Below are positions 46,000 through 57,400 of a stretch of 64,000 nucleotides of DNA, in pieces (position 1 is the stretch's first letter; every line of letters starts with the position of its first letter). The DNA comes from Aquarana catesbeiana. Its lineage: Eukaryota; Chordata; Amphibia; Anura; Ranidae. Where the stretch lies: assembly GCF_042186555.1 (NCBI RefSeq), contig NC_133324.1, positions 196,745,640 through 196,809,639 of the forward strand. Reading direction: 5' to 3'. The notes beneath the pieces were generated by a model that had not been told where the DNA came from, did not search any database, and saw only the letters and a program-made list of their open reading frames with translations. Position numbers and translations under genes: made by a program.

Positions 46000-48900
46000 C
46001 AGGCATGGGCCCACAGTTATGGGAACAAGAAGACCCCGTTATCCGCACAGTGGACACCTTCTTCGCAGCCATGTCTCAGCTCTACGAGGATTCTGAGCTT
46101 GCAGCCACCGCTGAAGCCGCCTTGCATTCCTTACGGCAAGGTGACGCCGGCCGGTAGAGGACTACACCATAGACTTCCATTGACGGTCTGCAGATACAGG
46201 CTGGAATGAGGCTGCTTTAAAGCATCAATTCCATTTAGGACTGTCTGAATCCCTCAAGGATGAATTGGCCAGAAGTGGTATTCCTGCTACTCTAGAGGGT
46301 CTCATCCAAAGGGCCATCCAGTTAGATAGACGTCTACGGGAGCGCCAGGCCGAATGGTCACAGACTCTCTGTATATCTACTGCAGAGACTGGGGCTATGC
46401 CCGCTAGTATGATGAGAGCTGCATTAACCCCTGGGGAGAAACAACGTTGGCGACAAGCCAACTTATGTATTTATTGCGGAGGGGATGGACACTTCCTGTG
46501 CCACTGTCCCATTAGGCCCTGCAAGCCACTCAAATACACTTTGAACTTCTGCTTCCCACCTTGTCCTGTAAATTATGCCACAGTTGGCGGAAGAGAGCAT
46601 TCAGCTGCAGGCCATAGTTGATTCTGGGGCATGTAGCTGCTTCCTGGACCTGAACCTGGCAAGAAGACTTGGCCTTTCTCTGCTCCCCAAGAAACATAGT
46701 TCTCCTGGCCGATGGTACCCTGCCCAGTTCTGGTCCCATTACCCAAGAGACTGCTCCTCTCTTTGTCACTGCTCCTGATGGCCATCAGAAGTTCATACAT
46801 TTTGATGTCCTGAGCTCACATGTTTCCAGTCATCCTGGGTACTCCTTGGCTCCAAACACACAACCCTCAGAGCAGTTGGGCTAAGAGAGAAATTGTGTTC
46901 ACCTCTCCTTACTGCTTGCAGCATTTCCTGGCTCCTAGCCACAAGGACACCAATTGTTTGTCAGTTCAGCCTGTCCCGGTCAGTTACCCAAATGTGCCAT
47001 CAGCCTATCACGAATTTTCGGATGTCTTTGATAAAAAGAAAGCGGATGTTCTACCCCCACATAGGCCATATGACTGTCCAATTGAATTACTCCCTGGAGC
47101 CGAAATTCCTTTTGGACGTATATTTCCTCTCTCTGGGATGAAATTAGGAACTCTGCATCAATATATTGACGAAAATTTAGAAAAAGGTTTCATCCGGCCC
47201 TCTTCCTCTCCTGCTGGTGCCAGAATCTTTTTTGTTGAAAAAAAGGACAAAACTCTAATGCCTTGTGTGGATTACAGGGAACTCAACAAAATTACCATAC
47301 AAAAACACTATCCTCTCCCCCTTGTTCCTGAACTCTTCCAGAGATTCCGTACTGCCCGGGTGTTCACTAAACTTGACCTACGGGGGGCCTACAATCTCGT
47401 TCGCATCCGAGAGGGTGATGAATGGAAGACAGCGTTCAGAACACGCTTCGGACATTTTGAGTACTTGGTACTTGGACTATGCAACGCCCCAGCCACGTTT
47501 CACCATTTTATAAATTATATCTTCCGTGAATACCTAAATCTCTTCGTTATTATCTATCTGGACGATATCCTTATCTTTTCAACAACCATGGAGCTTCATC
47601 GGACGCATGTAAAGACAGTACTACACACAATGAGAAAACACAGACTCTACGTGAAAGCGGAGAAGTGTGATTTTGAAAAAGCATCCATACAATTTCTGGG
47701 GTTGATCATCTCCACGGGTGGTGTAGCCATGGATCCACAAAAAGTACAGGCAATCCTGGATTGGCCAACTCCATCAGACAAGAAGGGGGTGCAAAGATTT
47801 GTGGGCTTCGCAAATTTTTATAGAAGGTTCATTAAGAACTTCCCTTCTATCATCTCACCTATAACCCAAGTTACCCGTCTACATGCTCGGTTCCTGTGGT
47901 CTCCAGAAGCTCAATCTGCCTTTGACAGGCTGAAGTCTCTGTTTACCTCAGCCCCAATCTTACAACACCCTGACCCTGCTCTGCCTTATATCCTGGAGGA
48001 TGACGCCTCTGAAGTAGCCACTGGGGCAGTTCTGTCTCAATGCCAGGGGCCTAAGTCGTTACTGCATTCCGTGGCCTTCTCTTCATGAAAAATGAGCCAG
48101 TCCGAGAAAAACTATGACGTGGGTGATCAAGAACTTTTGGCCATCAAGACCACTCTGGAGGAGTGGAGCTATCTCCTTGAAGGTGCCTCTCACCCCATAA
48201 TGATATTTACGGACCACATGAACCTAGAGTACCTCCTCATTGCAAAGTGGTTAAGACCTCGACAGGCTCGGTGGGCTCTGTTCTTTGCCAGATTTAACTT
48301 TCACATCCTCCCTGGATCTAAGAATGGGAAGGCAGATAATCTGTCCCGAATGTTCTCTGACACTCCCGAAGAGGTGGCTCCCAGCACCATCCTATCACCA
48401 CAGAACTTTCTTATGATCCAACTTGACCTAAGCTCCTCACTCAGACAGGCTTCCTCCCACTGCTCAGAACCAGAAGCCTCTTCCCTAAGAAACCTGGATG
48501 GGTTTCTTCATTACCAGGATAAAATCTTTGTCCCTCAGCAAACCAGAATCCAGGTACTAAAGACTTTGCATGACCATCAACTTGCTGGCCATTTCGGGGT
48601 GCGAAAAACTATGGAGCTGGTCCAAAGATCTTTCTGGTGGCCGTCTCTAAAGTCTGACTGTAGGAAGTACGTTGATTCCTGTATCACTTGCCAGCGGAAT
48701 AAGGGGTCCAACGTCAAATATCAGGGTCTGTTACATCCATTGCCCGTGCCAGAACAGCCATGGAAAGAAATTTCAATGGACTTTATTGTAGAGTTACCTC
48801 CCTCAGAAGAATTCACAACTATTCTGGTAGTCATAGATCGTCTGTCCAAAATGGCTCACTTTCTGCCCATGAAGGGTACACCATCTGCCACAGATACGGC

Positions 48901-49459
48901 AAGGAATTTCATAAAAGAAATAGTCAGACTACACGGCTTACCTAACAGTATTGTGTCCAATAGAGGGGTACAAGTTACCTCCAGATTCTGGAAAGAGCTC
49001 TGCAAAATGCTGTCAATCAAAATACATCTATCTTCTGCTTATCATCCCCAGAGCAACAGTCTAACTGAAAGAACAAACCAAACCTTAGAACAATATCTAC
49101 GCTGCTTCTGCATTTACAGGTTCCATCCCCCTTTTCTGCCCAATGTCATTCCAGAGGCCTCAGTTCCAGCAGTTCAGGAGAGAATTAAAGCTATCCAGGC
49201 TAACTATCAGACCCTCCAGATGACCATGCAAAAAACCCAGAAGGATTACAAAAAGCAGTATGACAAAAGGAGGAAAAACCCTGTGTTTAAGGTTGGAGAT
49301 AGCGTATGGCTCTCTTCGGCAAATCTGAAATTTCCTTGTCCCTCCCGGAAGTTGGGTCCTAGGTTTGTCGGGCCATTTACAATGAAACGAGAAATTAACC
49401 CAGTGGCATTTGAACTAGTATTACCAGGTTCCTATAAAATACATCCAGTATTTCCTATA
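46000..49459 (+). mobile_element. Ty3/gypsy element (gypsy-2), LTRs not found, near-complete gag-pol
   Basis: It follows the gypsy-3 remnant in the same orientation, with no LTR visible between them and no 3' LTR after it. The order gag, CCHC, protease, RT, RNase H, integrase is preserved. The 3' end stops inside the integrase C-terminal region at about 49459, where a 20-bp piece (cctataaaatacatccagta) is repeated once before unrelated sequence begins. Confidence 0.85.
46010..46800 (+). pseudogene. Gypsy-2 gag and protease, frameshifted
   Basis: Gag is recognised from the frame starting near 46010 (MSQLYEDSELAATAEAALHS) and, after breaks near 46150-46220, FHLGLSESLKDELARSG and RLRERQAEWSQ. 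The CCHC knuckle is intact (CIYCGGDGHFLCHC, about 46465-46510). The protease active site is also intact (AIVDSGACSCFLDLN, about 46608-46655), unlike gypsy-1. A further frameshift near 46690 separates the protease from pol. Confidence 0.82.
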
Positions 49460-49525
49460 AAATACATCCAATACAAAATCTCAAATGCCTGTAAAAGCAG
49501 CTTTTTTTTTGAGCTGCAGTGTTCA
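46820..49525 (+). pseudogene. Gypsy-2 pol: RT, RNase H, integrase; one in-frame stop
   Basis: The frame runs 46820-48088 and continues in the same frame from 48092, broken only by TGA at 48086-48088 (FSS-stop-KMSQSEKNYDVGDQ). RT motifs are complete: DYRELNKITIQKHYPLP, RGAYNLVRI, and the catalytic YLDD in IIYLDDILIFS (about 47550). RNase H carries LEDDASEVATGAVLS, where the first catalytic Asp context is altered. Integrase: the HHCC zinc site (HDHQLAGHF...CITCQ) is intact, MDFIVELP gives the first Asp, but the second catalytic Asp is Asn (codon 48959-48961, VSNRGVQ). The Glu is present (LTERTNQ). About 100 bp is deleted after YLRCFC. Confidence 0.92.
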
Positions 49526-49857
49526 TGAGACATAAGTTGGATCCTCATCTTAATTGATGTGATTTGGATCAGACATTACAGGAAGATTACTCAGGCATTC
49601 CTTGAAGTTGCATTGAAGTCACATTGCTATAATCTTTGTATATGGATTAAAGGACGGAAGGACTTATAAATAAATGGTTGTGGAACTAATCATCTGAGTT
49701 TCCATTTTTTACCTATATGGAAATTTGCTTTGATATACGAGTGCTTTGGATTACAAGCACATTTCCGGAACGAATTATGCTAACAATCCAAGGTTTTACT
49801 GTAGTTGCTTCTCAGTGAGACCGAAGTGATCTCTGAAGGGCACCAAATTGCAGCATA
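49460..49857. other. Sequence between gypsy-2 and the Tc1 element
   Basis: Includes a repeat-tail-like piece at about 49735-49805 (tttccggaacgaattatgc, ccaaggttttactgta). No gene. Confidence 0.5.
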
Positions 49858-51084
49858 TACAATATCTCACAAAAGTGAGTACACCCCTCACATTTTTGTA
49901 AATATTTTATTATATAATTTCATGTGACAACATTGAAGAAATTACACTTTGCTTCAATGTAAAGTAGTGAGTATACAGCTTGTATAACAGTGTAAATTTG
50001 CTGTCCCCTCAAAATAACTCAACACACAGCCATTAATGTCTAAACCGCTGGCAATAAAAGTGAGTGTATGTGAATGTATGAGTGATGTCAGCATTGCTGT
50101 AGAGGTTGAAGGGGTCAGGGGGTCAGCCTATCAGTGCTCAAACCATACGCCACAGCGCATCCAATTGGTCTGCATGGCTGTCGTCCCAGAAGGAAGCCTC
50201 TTCTAAAGATGATACACAAGAAAGCCCTCAAACAGTTTTCTGGAGACAAGCAGACTAAGGACATGGATTACTGGAACCATGTCCTGTGGTCTGATGAGAC
50301 CAAGATAAACCTATTTGGTTCAGATGGTGTCAAGCATGTGTGACAGCAACCAGGTGAGGAGTACAAAGACAAGAGTGTCTTGCCTACAGTCAAGCATGGT
50401 GGTGAGAGTGTCTTGGTCTAGGGCTGCATTAGTGCTGTTGGCACTGGGGAGCTAAAGTTCATTGAGGGAACCATGAATGTCAATATGTACTATGACATAC
50501 TGAAGCAGAGCATGATCCCCTCCTTTCAGAGACTGAGCCACAGGGCAATAATCCAACATGATAACACACCTCCAAGAGGACCACTGCCTTGCTAAAGAAG
50601 CTGAGGGTAAAGGTGATGGACTGGCCAAGCATGTCTCCAGACCTAAACCCTATTGAGCATCTGTGGGGCATCCTCAAAGGGAAGGTGGAGGAGCAAAAGG
50701 TCTCTAACATCCACCAGCTATGTGATGTCGTCATGGAGGAGTGGAAGAGGACTCCAACTTGTGAAGCTCTGGTGAACTTTATGCCCAAGAGGGTTAAGGC
50801 CGTGCTGAAAGAAAATGGTGGCCACATATAATATTGACACTTTGGGCCCAATTTGGACATTTTCACTTAGGGGTGTACTCACTTTTGTTGCCAGCGGTTT
50901 AGACAATAATGGCTGTGTGTTGAGCTATTTTGAGGGAACAGCAAATAGACACTGTTATACAAGCTGTACACTCACTACTTTACATTGTAGCAAAGTGTGA
51001 TTTCTTCAGTGTTGTCACATAAAAAGGTATAATAAAATATTTACAAAAACGTGAGGGGTGTACTCACTTTTGTGAGATACTGTA
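49858..51084 (+). mobile_element. Tc1/mariner element, 1.22 kb, TA flanks, 206-bp inverted repeats
   Basis: The body is 49860-51082 between TA dinucleotides (49858-49859 and 51083-51084). The inverted repeats, 49860-50065 and 50877-51082, begin caatatctcacaaaagtgag and cagtatctcacaaaagtgag and end at the shared aaaccgctggcaa / ttgccagcggttt. Full-length relatives are about 1.6 kb, so the interior is shortened. This end sequence belongs to a Tc1 group known from fishes, lampreys and frogs. Confidence 0.92.
50118..50829 (+). pseudogene. Tc1-type transposase, DDE part only, several stops
   Basis: The coding remnant begins SVLKPYATAHPIGLHGCRPR at the end of the second DNA-binding domain; the N-terminal paired-like helix-turn-helix is deleted. 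The catalytic triad is still visible: Asp in VLWSDETKINLFG (about 50290), Asp in IIQHDNTPP (about 50555), and Glu in MSPDLNPIEHLWG (about 50632-50670). The last two span a DD34E-type spacing. Stops occur at 50341-50343 (a Trp codon in relatives) and near 50418, with a frameshift near 50576. It is inactive, but its ends could still be substrates for a related transposase. Confidence 0.9.
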
Positions 51085-51097
51085 TGTGAAGTTTTAT

Positions 51098-51262
51098 TAT
51101 AAAAGACAAATGGCAACTCACTTGATAAAAACAAGTACAAGTATATCTCCTTCCACAAACCTGTGGTGATAACCACTACGAGTTTTACTGTTATCACTAC
51201 AAGATTGTGGAAGGAGGTATACTTGTTTTTATCAAGTGAGTTGCCGATTGTTTTTTATAGTA
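51098..51262. repeat. Foldback palindrome beside the Tc1 element
   Basis: The left arm (ggcaactcacttgataaaaa, caagtatatctccttccaca) and right arm (tgtggaaggaggtatacttg, tttttatcaagtgagttgcc) are nearly perfect complements around a 40-nt centre. Arms are about 65 bp. Confidence 0.9.
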
Positions 51263-52318
51263 CAACTTGACATAACTTTTTTTTTATCCTCTTCCAATAT
51301 GACACATCGTGTTGTAAATACTGCTTAGTGGGTTATTTGTAAATGATATTACTCAACCTAGTTAACAGTGCATGCAATTTCATGCATGAGTACCCCAGTG
51401 CGCATATGCATGGCTACGTGCCAGCCTGCATCTGCACACAGATAGTAGCACTAATGCACCATTTTGAGTGTCGGCATTACCTTCCTGACAGATTGTGGTT
51501 GGGTTTTTTTTCAATAAGTCTCCCATTGTCAACATATCTAGTGAGTTCATTTTGAATTGTTATGATTTTGTTTGAAAATCAGACCTGTGCCCAAACCTAG
51601 AGAACAAATACATCTACCCCCTCTCAACTACACAATAGAGATGTAAAAGGGTCGATGAGGTACTGCATACAGCTGATGTCTACCTAATATAAAATTTTGA
51701 GCCCTTTGATGATTTTCTTTATAGGATCTTCCCATGCATCATATTTAACCCTCTTTAAATTCCTATTTCAACTATCCCTTCTTTAGATGTGTGTATCTTT
51801 TCCGTGAATGGGGCCCTGTCCACATCAGTTTTTGTAAAGCCACTGATAGAAAAATGCTATTAGAGTACCAGAGCACACACCCCAGACACCGGAATCCCAA
51901 CCTACCCATTTCCCAGTTTATGCGGTTTATGTATATCTCCTCTGATGCCAGCACATGCACATGCACAAATTCATACAATGTAAAAAAATTGTATAACAGA
52001 GTTACCCAACAACAGTCCTCATGCGCTTGGTCGTGTAAAAGATCTAATGGCACAGAAAACTGAGAACCAGAGGAATGATGAACAAATCCTGTTTGCACAA
52101 AGATACAATACAGCTTCAGACTCTGTCAAAAAAGGCACAGCCCAGAACTTGAACATTTTACAGCAAGGGGTGCTCCACCTTTTAAAAAACGAGCGCCTTT
52201 TAAGTGATTTGGTAACCGATTGTCGGCCACAATGAAAAATAAAATGGTTCAGAATTTCAATTTTTTTTATTTTGAATAGCATAAGTTACATGAACATTTT
52301 CCTCCTGCAGCTACTAAA
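51263..52318. other. AT-rich sequence, nothing recognised
   Basis: Only short frames. One of them (51791-52063) shows no family signature. Confidence 0.5.
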
Positions 52319-52490
52319 TGCTGGTGGGAGGGAGAGCAGGATTTCAGCAGCTGCAGGAGGAAAATGGAGAGGATAGGTTCTTGTGTATGCCACCCCTCTT
52401 GTGTGTAAAACAGAATGTCACAGGGAGGCCGTACGGGCCCCCTGGAGCATGGGGCGGGGTCACCATTGCAACCTCTGATGCTACACCAGT
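52319..52490 (+). repeat. Right-end fragment of the 27966-29163 hAT-type family
   Basis: Shares ggccccctggagc, a gggtyrcrattg word and a terminal tgatgctac with 29085-29160. A hairpin (tttcctcctgcagct/agctgcaggaggaaa) lies at about 52299-52364. Only one end is present. Confidence 0.6.
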
Positions 52491-52585
52491 GGTTGAGGTG
52501 TGTGGTAAAAACACATCTCAACTTTGGATTTTTACTGCCCCCCAAAACCACAAGTACAAACGAGCCCTTACTGTCCTGAGCCTCC

Positions 52586-52870
52586 TAAGGCTGCTTTCAC
52601 ACTGGTGTGCTGCAGTTTACCCGCATTGTGTGTGCAGATCTGTGCTGTCAGCTTTCCTGCAGGTTAGCTGCACTTTGCCATAGACTTCTATTATATCTTG
52701 CGGATTTGGTGCACTTTCTGAAAGGGAACCAAAATTCCTGAATTCAGGAGTTTTGATGCACTTTCAGAAAGTGCACCAAACCCATAGGATATAATAGAAG
52801 TCTATGGCTCAGTGCAGCTAACCTGCAGGAACACTGTGCTGCATCCACAAATCAGTGAGAAAGCAGCCTA
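52586..52870. repeat. 280-bp foldback (near-perfect palindrome)
   Basis: Ends read aggctgctttcacactg and, inward from the right, ggctgctttctcactg. The inner arms (caggttagctgcactttgcc, atagacttctattatatc) pair with gatataatagaagtctat and ctcagtgcagctaacctg around the centre cctgaattcagg near 52740. Flanked by TA. Confidence 0.88.
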
Positions 52871-53279
52871 ATAGTTGTTAACCCTTTAATAGGTGCTAAT
52901 ATGCCCATTGCAAAAGTGCAGTGTACATGTTCTTTAATACACTGGCCTTTTTTCAGCTTCTGTTTGCATCGTTTTCTGACTCCAGGCTGCTAGAGAGGTC
53001 CCACGCGAAGTGCATTTGCTATCACTCTACCTGAGACAGGATCCGGAAGCATCAGCTTAAGTGGCTCCTGCTCCTCCTCCATGGCCACCTACTTCCTTTG
53101 ATCTGATGCACTCTGATACTCTGGGATGGCGGGTCAGCAAGCCCAGTTTGTGATCAACAGGCTGGCGACCCCAGGCATGTGCTTTCCTGATTTCACCAAT
53201 TGGCCACATCAGAGGGCTTCAAGGGCAACATGTGGCCTGCCGGCCAAAGGTTGAGCACTCCTGTTCTACCGGCTGACAA
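52871..53279. other. Unclassified, includes a repeat-end-like piece
   Basis: About 53205-53268 (caacatgtggcctgccgg, ccaaaggttgagcactcctg) resembles the end of a widespread vertebrate DNA transposon-derived repeat. No gene. Confidence 0.4.
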
Positions 53280-53870
53280 TATTTTTTCCCATAAGGTGAA
53301 AAATGTATGCCTCCAGGTTTACCAAAGGAATATGGTCCAGGGAGATACCAGGCCCAAATACAAACTCGAATTCGAATTGATGAAAATATCACACAAAATT
53401 GTCTTCTTCCACAAATGCCACAACTATAATGTGTGCAAGGCACTCATGTGTGGTGAACATTTTCTTCATCCACACAGTGGTAAAAACTAAGTTTTGTGGC
53501 TATTACAATTGCAACACAGTGTCCTGTCTTTAAATTCTCAAGTGTCCCTGTGTTCTGCTATATGTTGGCAAGACTATAGGCCATTCAAAAGATGCTTCCA
53601 GAAACACCATAGTGACATAAGGTTGCCATTGCCAAGGGGGAATGTTTTGATCATAGTAAATCTGTGGTGTTAAATTTCACTGAAAGAAAACACAAAACCC
53701 AAAAAATAGAGAGGCATGGTCACTGAACATGGGTCCCATGTATCAATTCCTATGTAGGTAAGCATACTGAATTTACACCTTGGACACAGTACATCCTAGA
53801 GGTCCTAATACAAATGTCTCACTAACATGTTTTCTTAATAAAGATGATGACAACCATTTTTTTGCACTTT
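53280..53870 (+). pseudogene. Penelope-like element remnant with GIY-YIG endonuclease traces
   Basis: Across at least three frame breaks the plus strand reads FLHPHSGKN, then KFCGYYNCNTVSCL, a stop, ILKCPCVLLYVGKTIG, then (one-base shift) PFKRCFQKHHSDIRL. This is the characteristic junction of Penelope-like retroelements: a linker ending in CNT, then CPC-xxx-YVGKT, the GIY-YIG nuclease signature, then a Phe-Lys...His-x-Ser-Asp-Ile-Arg segment. In Penelope elements this nuclease lies C-terminal to the RT and nicks the target. The RT is not recognisable upstream, so this is an old fragment. Downstream it appears to be interrupted by LINE-B. Confidence 0.72.
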
Positions 53871-54441
53871 GATGTAGGTGTGAAGGTTGTGTAGGATTCC
53901 CCTTCACCAGTTTAGAATCCCAATTCTTTCCAGGTAATCCCAGTTAATTCCTTGAAATATTATCTTATTTTATGACCTATCTCAATTTTGCCCTCTCTAG
54001 TCTTGTTATAAAGCACAAGCAAACTGACACAGAGGGTCATCTTTTTGTTCTCTAATTTTTCTCATCCTATACCCTTGGGCTTGTTCAACAATATATAATA
54101 TGGGCATGATATATTTTTCCCATTTTTCTATGTTTATCTCCTTATACTTACGAAACCAAGTCTATAGATCATATTGTGTATTTATATTTTTTACTGCTAT
54201 GACACTTTTTTTGTTTTATGCAGTTGCTGGCCTTCATTCTACGTCAGTGTGTTGCTAATGGCAACCACAGATGCAGTGCGGCATCCACAGCTGTAAATGT
54301 TGTGTAGAGACAAAGGCATCTCACTGAACATGCATTGGTACCTGCTTTCTATTGGCTTGTCATCAAAGCAGGAACAGCACTGAAGTTCCCCTCAGCACAA
54401 GATTATTTGCCCACACAAGGACCTATTGCTTCACACAGCCT
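53871..54441. other. AT-rich sequence between the Penelope-like remnant and LINE-B
   Basis: Nothing coding. It may be the 3' non-coding part of the Penelope-like relic. Confidence 0.4.
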
Positions 54442-57400
54442 AAAAGCTGGCAGATATATCCCACAATGTGCGGGGATTGAATACCCCAGAGAAGAGAACT
54501 ACATTACTAAGGGAAATTAAAAAAGGTAAGCCACATTTTGTACTACTACAGGAAACCCACTTTAAGACTGGTCATGTACCCAGGCTCACCGACTCGAACT
54601 TTACAAAGGCTTTTCACGCCACAAATAACTTAGCTAAAACTAAAGGTGTTTCAATACTGGTCAGTAAAAATGCACCTTTCGACCTGACGGACCAACTGAT
54701 AGACCCTGAAGGCAGATACATTTTTTTGAAAGGACACTACAGTGGAACGCCCATCACAATAGCAAATGTGTACTTTCCAAACTCAGCCCATTTGCCTTTT
54801 TGTAAACAGATGACCCATAAGCTGCAGGAGTTTGCCAGGGGGTGTCTGATATTGGGAGGAGACTTCAACATCCCTTTGAATCCCCTGACAGACACCTCCA
54901 ATGGCAACACTAACATTAGGTACCAAACCTTGAAAGGTATTAAATCCCTTCTCCATAAGCTGGGACTGGTAGACTCCTGGAGATTCCTTAACCCACAGGG
55001 ACGTGACTATACGTTTTATTCGGCTCCCCACAAAAAATACACAAGGATAGATTATCTGTTTATAACTCAAAAAGACCTTCCTGTTCTCACTGAGGCCTGC
55101 ATAGGCACACAATCCTTTTCTGACCACGCTCCAGTAGCAGTAACGTTAGACTTGACAAGAGCCCCAAAAAAGACCCAGATTTGGAGACTTAACTCCTCGA
55201 TACTCTCGGACCCCACTCACCTACCCAAACTCAAAGAGGCCCTGTCAAATTTTTTCGCCCAGAACAACACTCCAGGGATGGACCCACTAATGATTTGGGA
55301 GGCTCACAAATGTACACTAAGAGGGGAACTGATCTCGTTGGGTGCCAGAAGGAAAAAGGAGAGAGAAAGGGAAATCAAAAATCTAATAAGCCGTATCCAT
55401 AAGCTAGAATCCCTACACAAACAATCTCTTGCAGTGGATACTGCCACAGAATTGCTAGTAGCCAGGAAACAACTTCAGACACTTTTTGATGCTAAAGCCA
55501 AACGTCTTTTATTTTTTAGGAAAAAAATATACTATGAGGGGGGCAACAAACCGGGCAAAACATTGGCAAGGGCGTTACGAGTACACACCCAAAACAATAA
55601 CATCACAGGCATAAGACAGAAAAAAAATGGGACACTAGATGTCACCACAGAGGAGATTGCTAAACATTTTCACACATTTTATTCAAAGCTCTACAATTTA
55701 CCGCCACAACACAAGCAACCGGGTATGGACGGTAATAGATCACAAGTAATAGAAGACTATCTTAGCAAGAGTGGTCTTCCATCTCTTGACACCACGGAAG
55801 CTAACACCCTTGAAGACACAATAACCGCGGCTGAAATTAGAATGGCCATTAAGAATTTGAAACTAGGCAAGAGTCCTGGCCCAGATGGATACACGGCCAT
55901 TTACTACAAAACTTTTACAGACCTCTTGACAGACCCTCTAACGGCGGCCTTGAATGCCCTGTCCGAACCCAGAGCCACCACCCCAGACTTACTTTCAGCC
56001 TACATAACAGTAATACCGAAGACAGGTAAGGACCCCTCCGATTGTGCCAGCTACCGCCCTATTTCCTTACTGAATCTGGACGTAAAAATTTTTGCGAGGA
56101 TACTGGCTGACAGGCTGAGACCCTTTCTCCAAAAAATAATTGGCCCGGAACAGGTAGGTTTCATGCCCGAACGTGAAGCCAAAGACAATGTCACCAAAGC
56201 CCTCCTACTGATTCACCAAATGGGGTCCAGCGGGTCTGGGGGCCTTCTCCTATCCACGGATGCGGAGAAGGCCTTCGACCGCGTGGCTTGGGACTACATG
56301 CTATCCACTTGTAAACATATTGGATTGGGTGATAAGATGTTGGCCCGGATCTCCGCACTCTATCATAACCCTTCGGCTAGATTGAAAATAAACGGCACCC
56401 TTTCGGACCGGGTACATATAGCGAATGGAACAAGACAGGGCTGTCCCCTTTCACCACTCTTATTCATTTTAACACTAGAGCCATTTATTAGACAGGTCAA
56501 TGCAAATAATTCAATCGAGGGATTTCAGGTGGGGGGGCGGGAGTTCAAGGTTGCCGCCTATGCCGATGATTTGTTATTTTTCATATCTAGACCCCACACC
56601 ACCCTCCCTAATCTTATGAAAACCTTTGAACATTATAGCTACGTCTCTAATCTAAAGATAAACTATTCCAAATCTGAAGCCATGAACATTTCCCTCCCCA
56701 ACCACTCACTCTCTTCAGTGGTAGAAAACTCACCCTTTAAATGGGACCACAAAAAACTGAAATATTTGGGGGTGTTTTTAACACCTCAACTATCGACAAT
56801 TTACGAACAAAATTTTCCCCCCCTCTTAAAATCTATTGAAACGGACTTACACAAATGGCACGCTGGAACCTTCTCTTGGTTTGGAAGGGCAGCTATCATT
56901 AAAATGACGGTCCTCCCCAGACTCCTTTATCTGATGCGCACTTTACCGATTAAAATACCGTCCAACATGTTCAAGATACTGAGAACCATGTTTTTGAAAT
57001 TCATATGGGCACAAAAAAGTCCGAGAATCAAACTTGAAACTCTGCAGAAAGCGAAGACATTGGGAGGGTTGGGAGTACCCAACTTACAGGGCTACTACAA
57101 AGCATCTCACGTAACAAGGGTCATTGACTGGCACTGTCACAGAGATTCCAAGGACTGGGTGAAACTGGAAATGGCCCTTCAGGCCCTCCCTCTCACCTTT
57201 GTGCCTTGGCGACCATGGCTCTCATACTCTGACGACCTAAAGCAACATCCCTTAACGGGCACCACTCTGAAAGTGATTCATGAGATACCCGCCGACACAG
57301 GAGTCACATCCGCCTTAGGCCCACTTACCCCACTGAGGGATAACCCAGATTTCATCCCAGGGGTAGGCAACCCCCACCTCAGATCCTCTCTTAGTGACGG

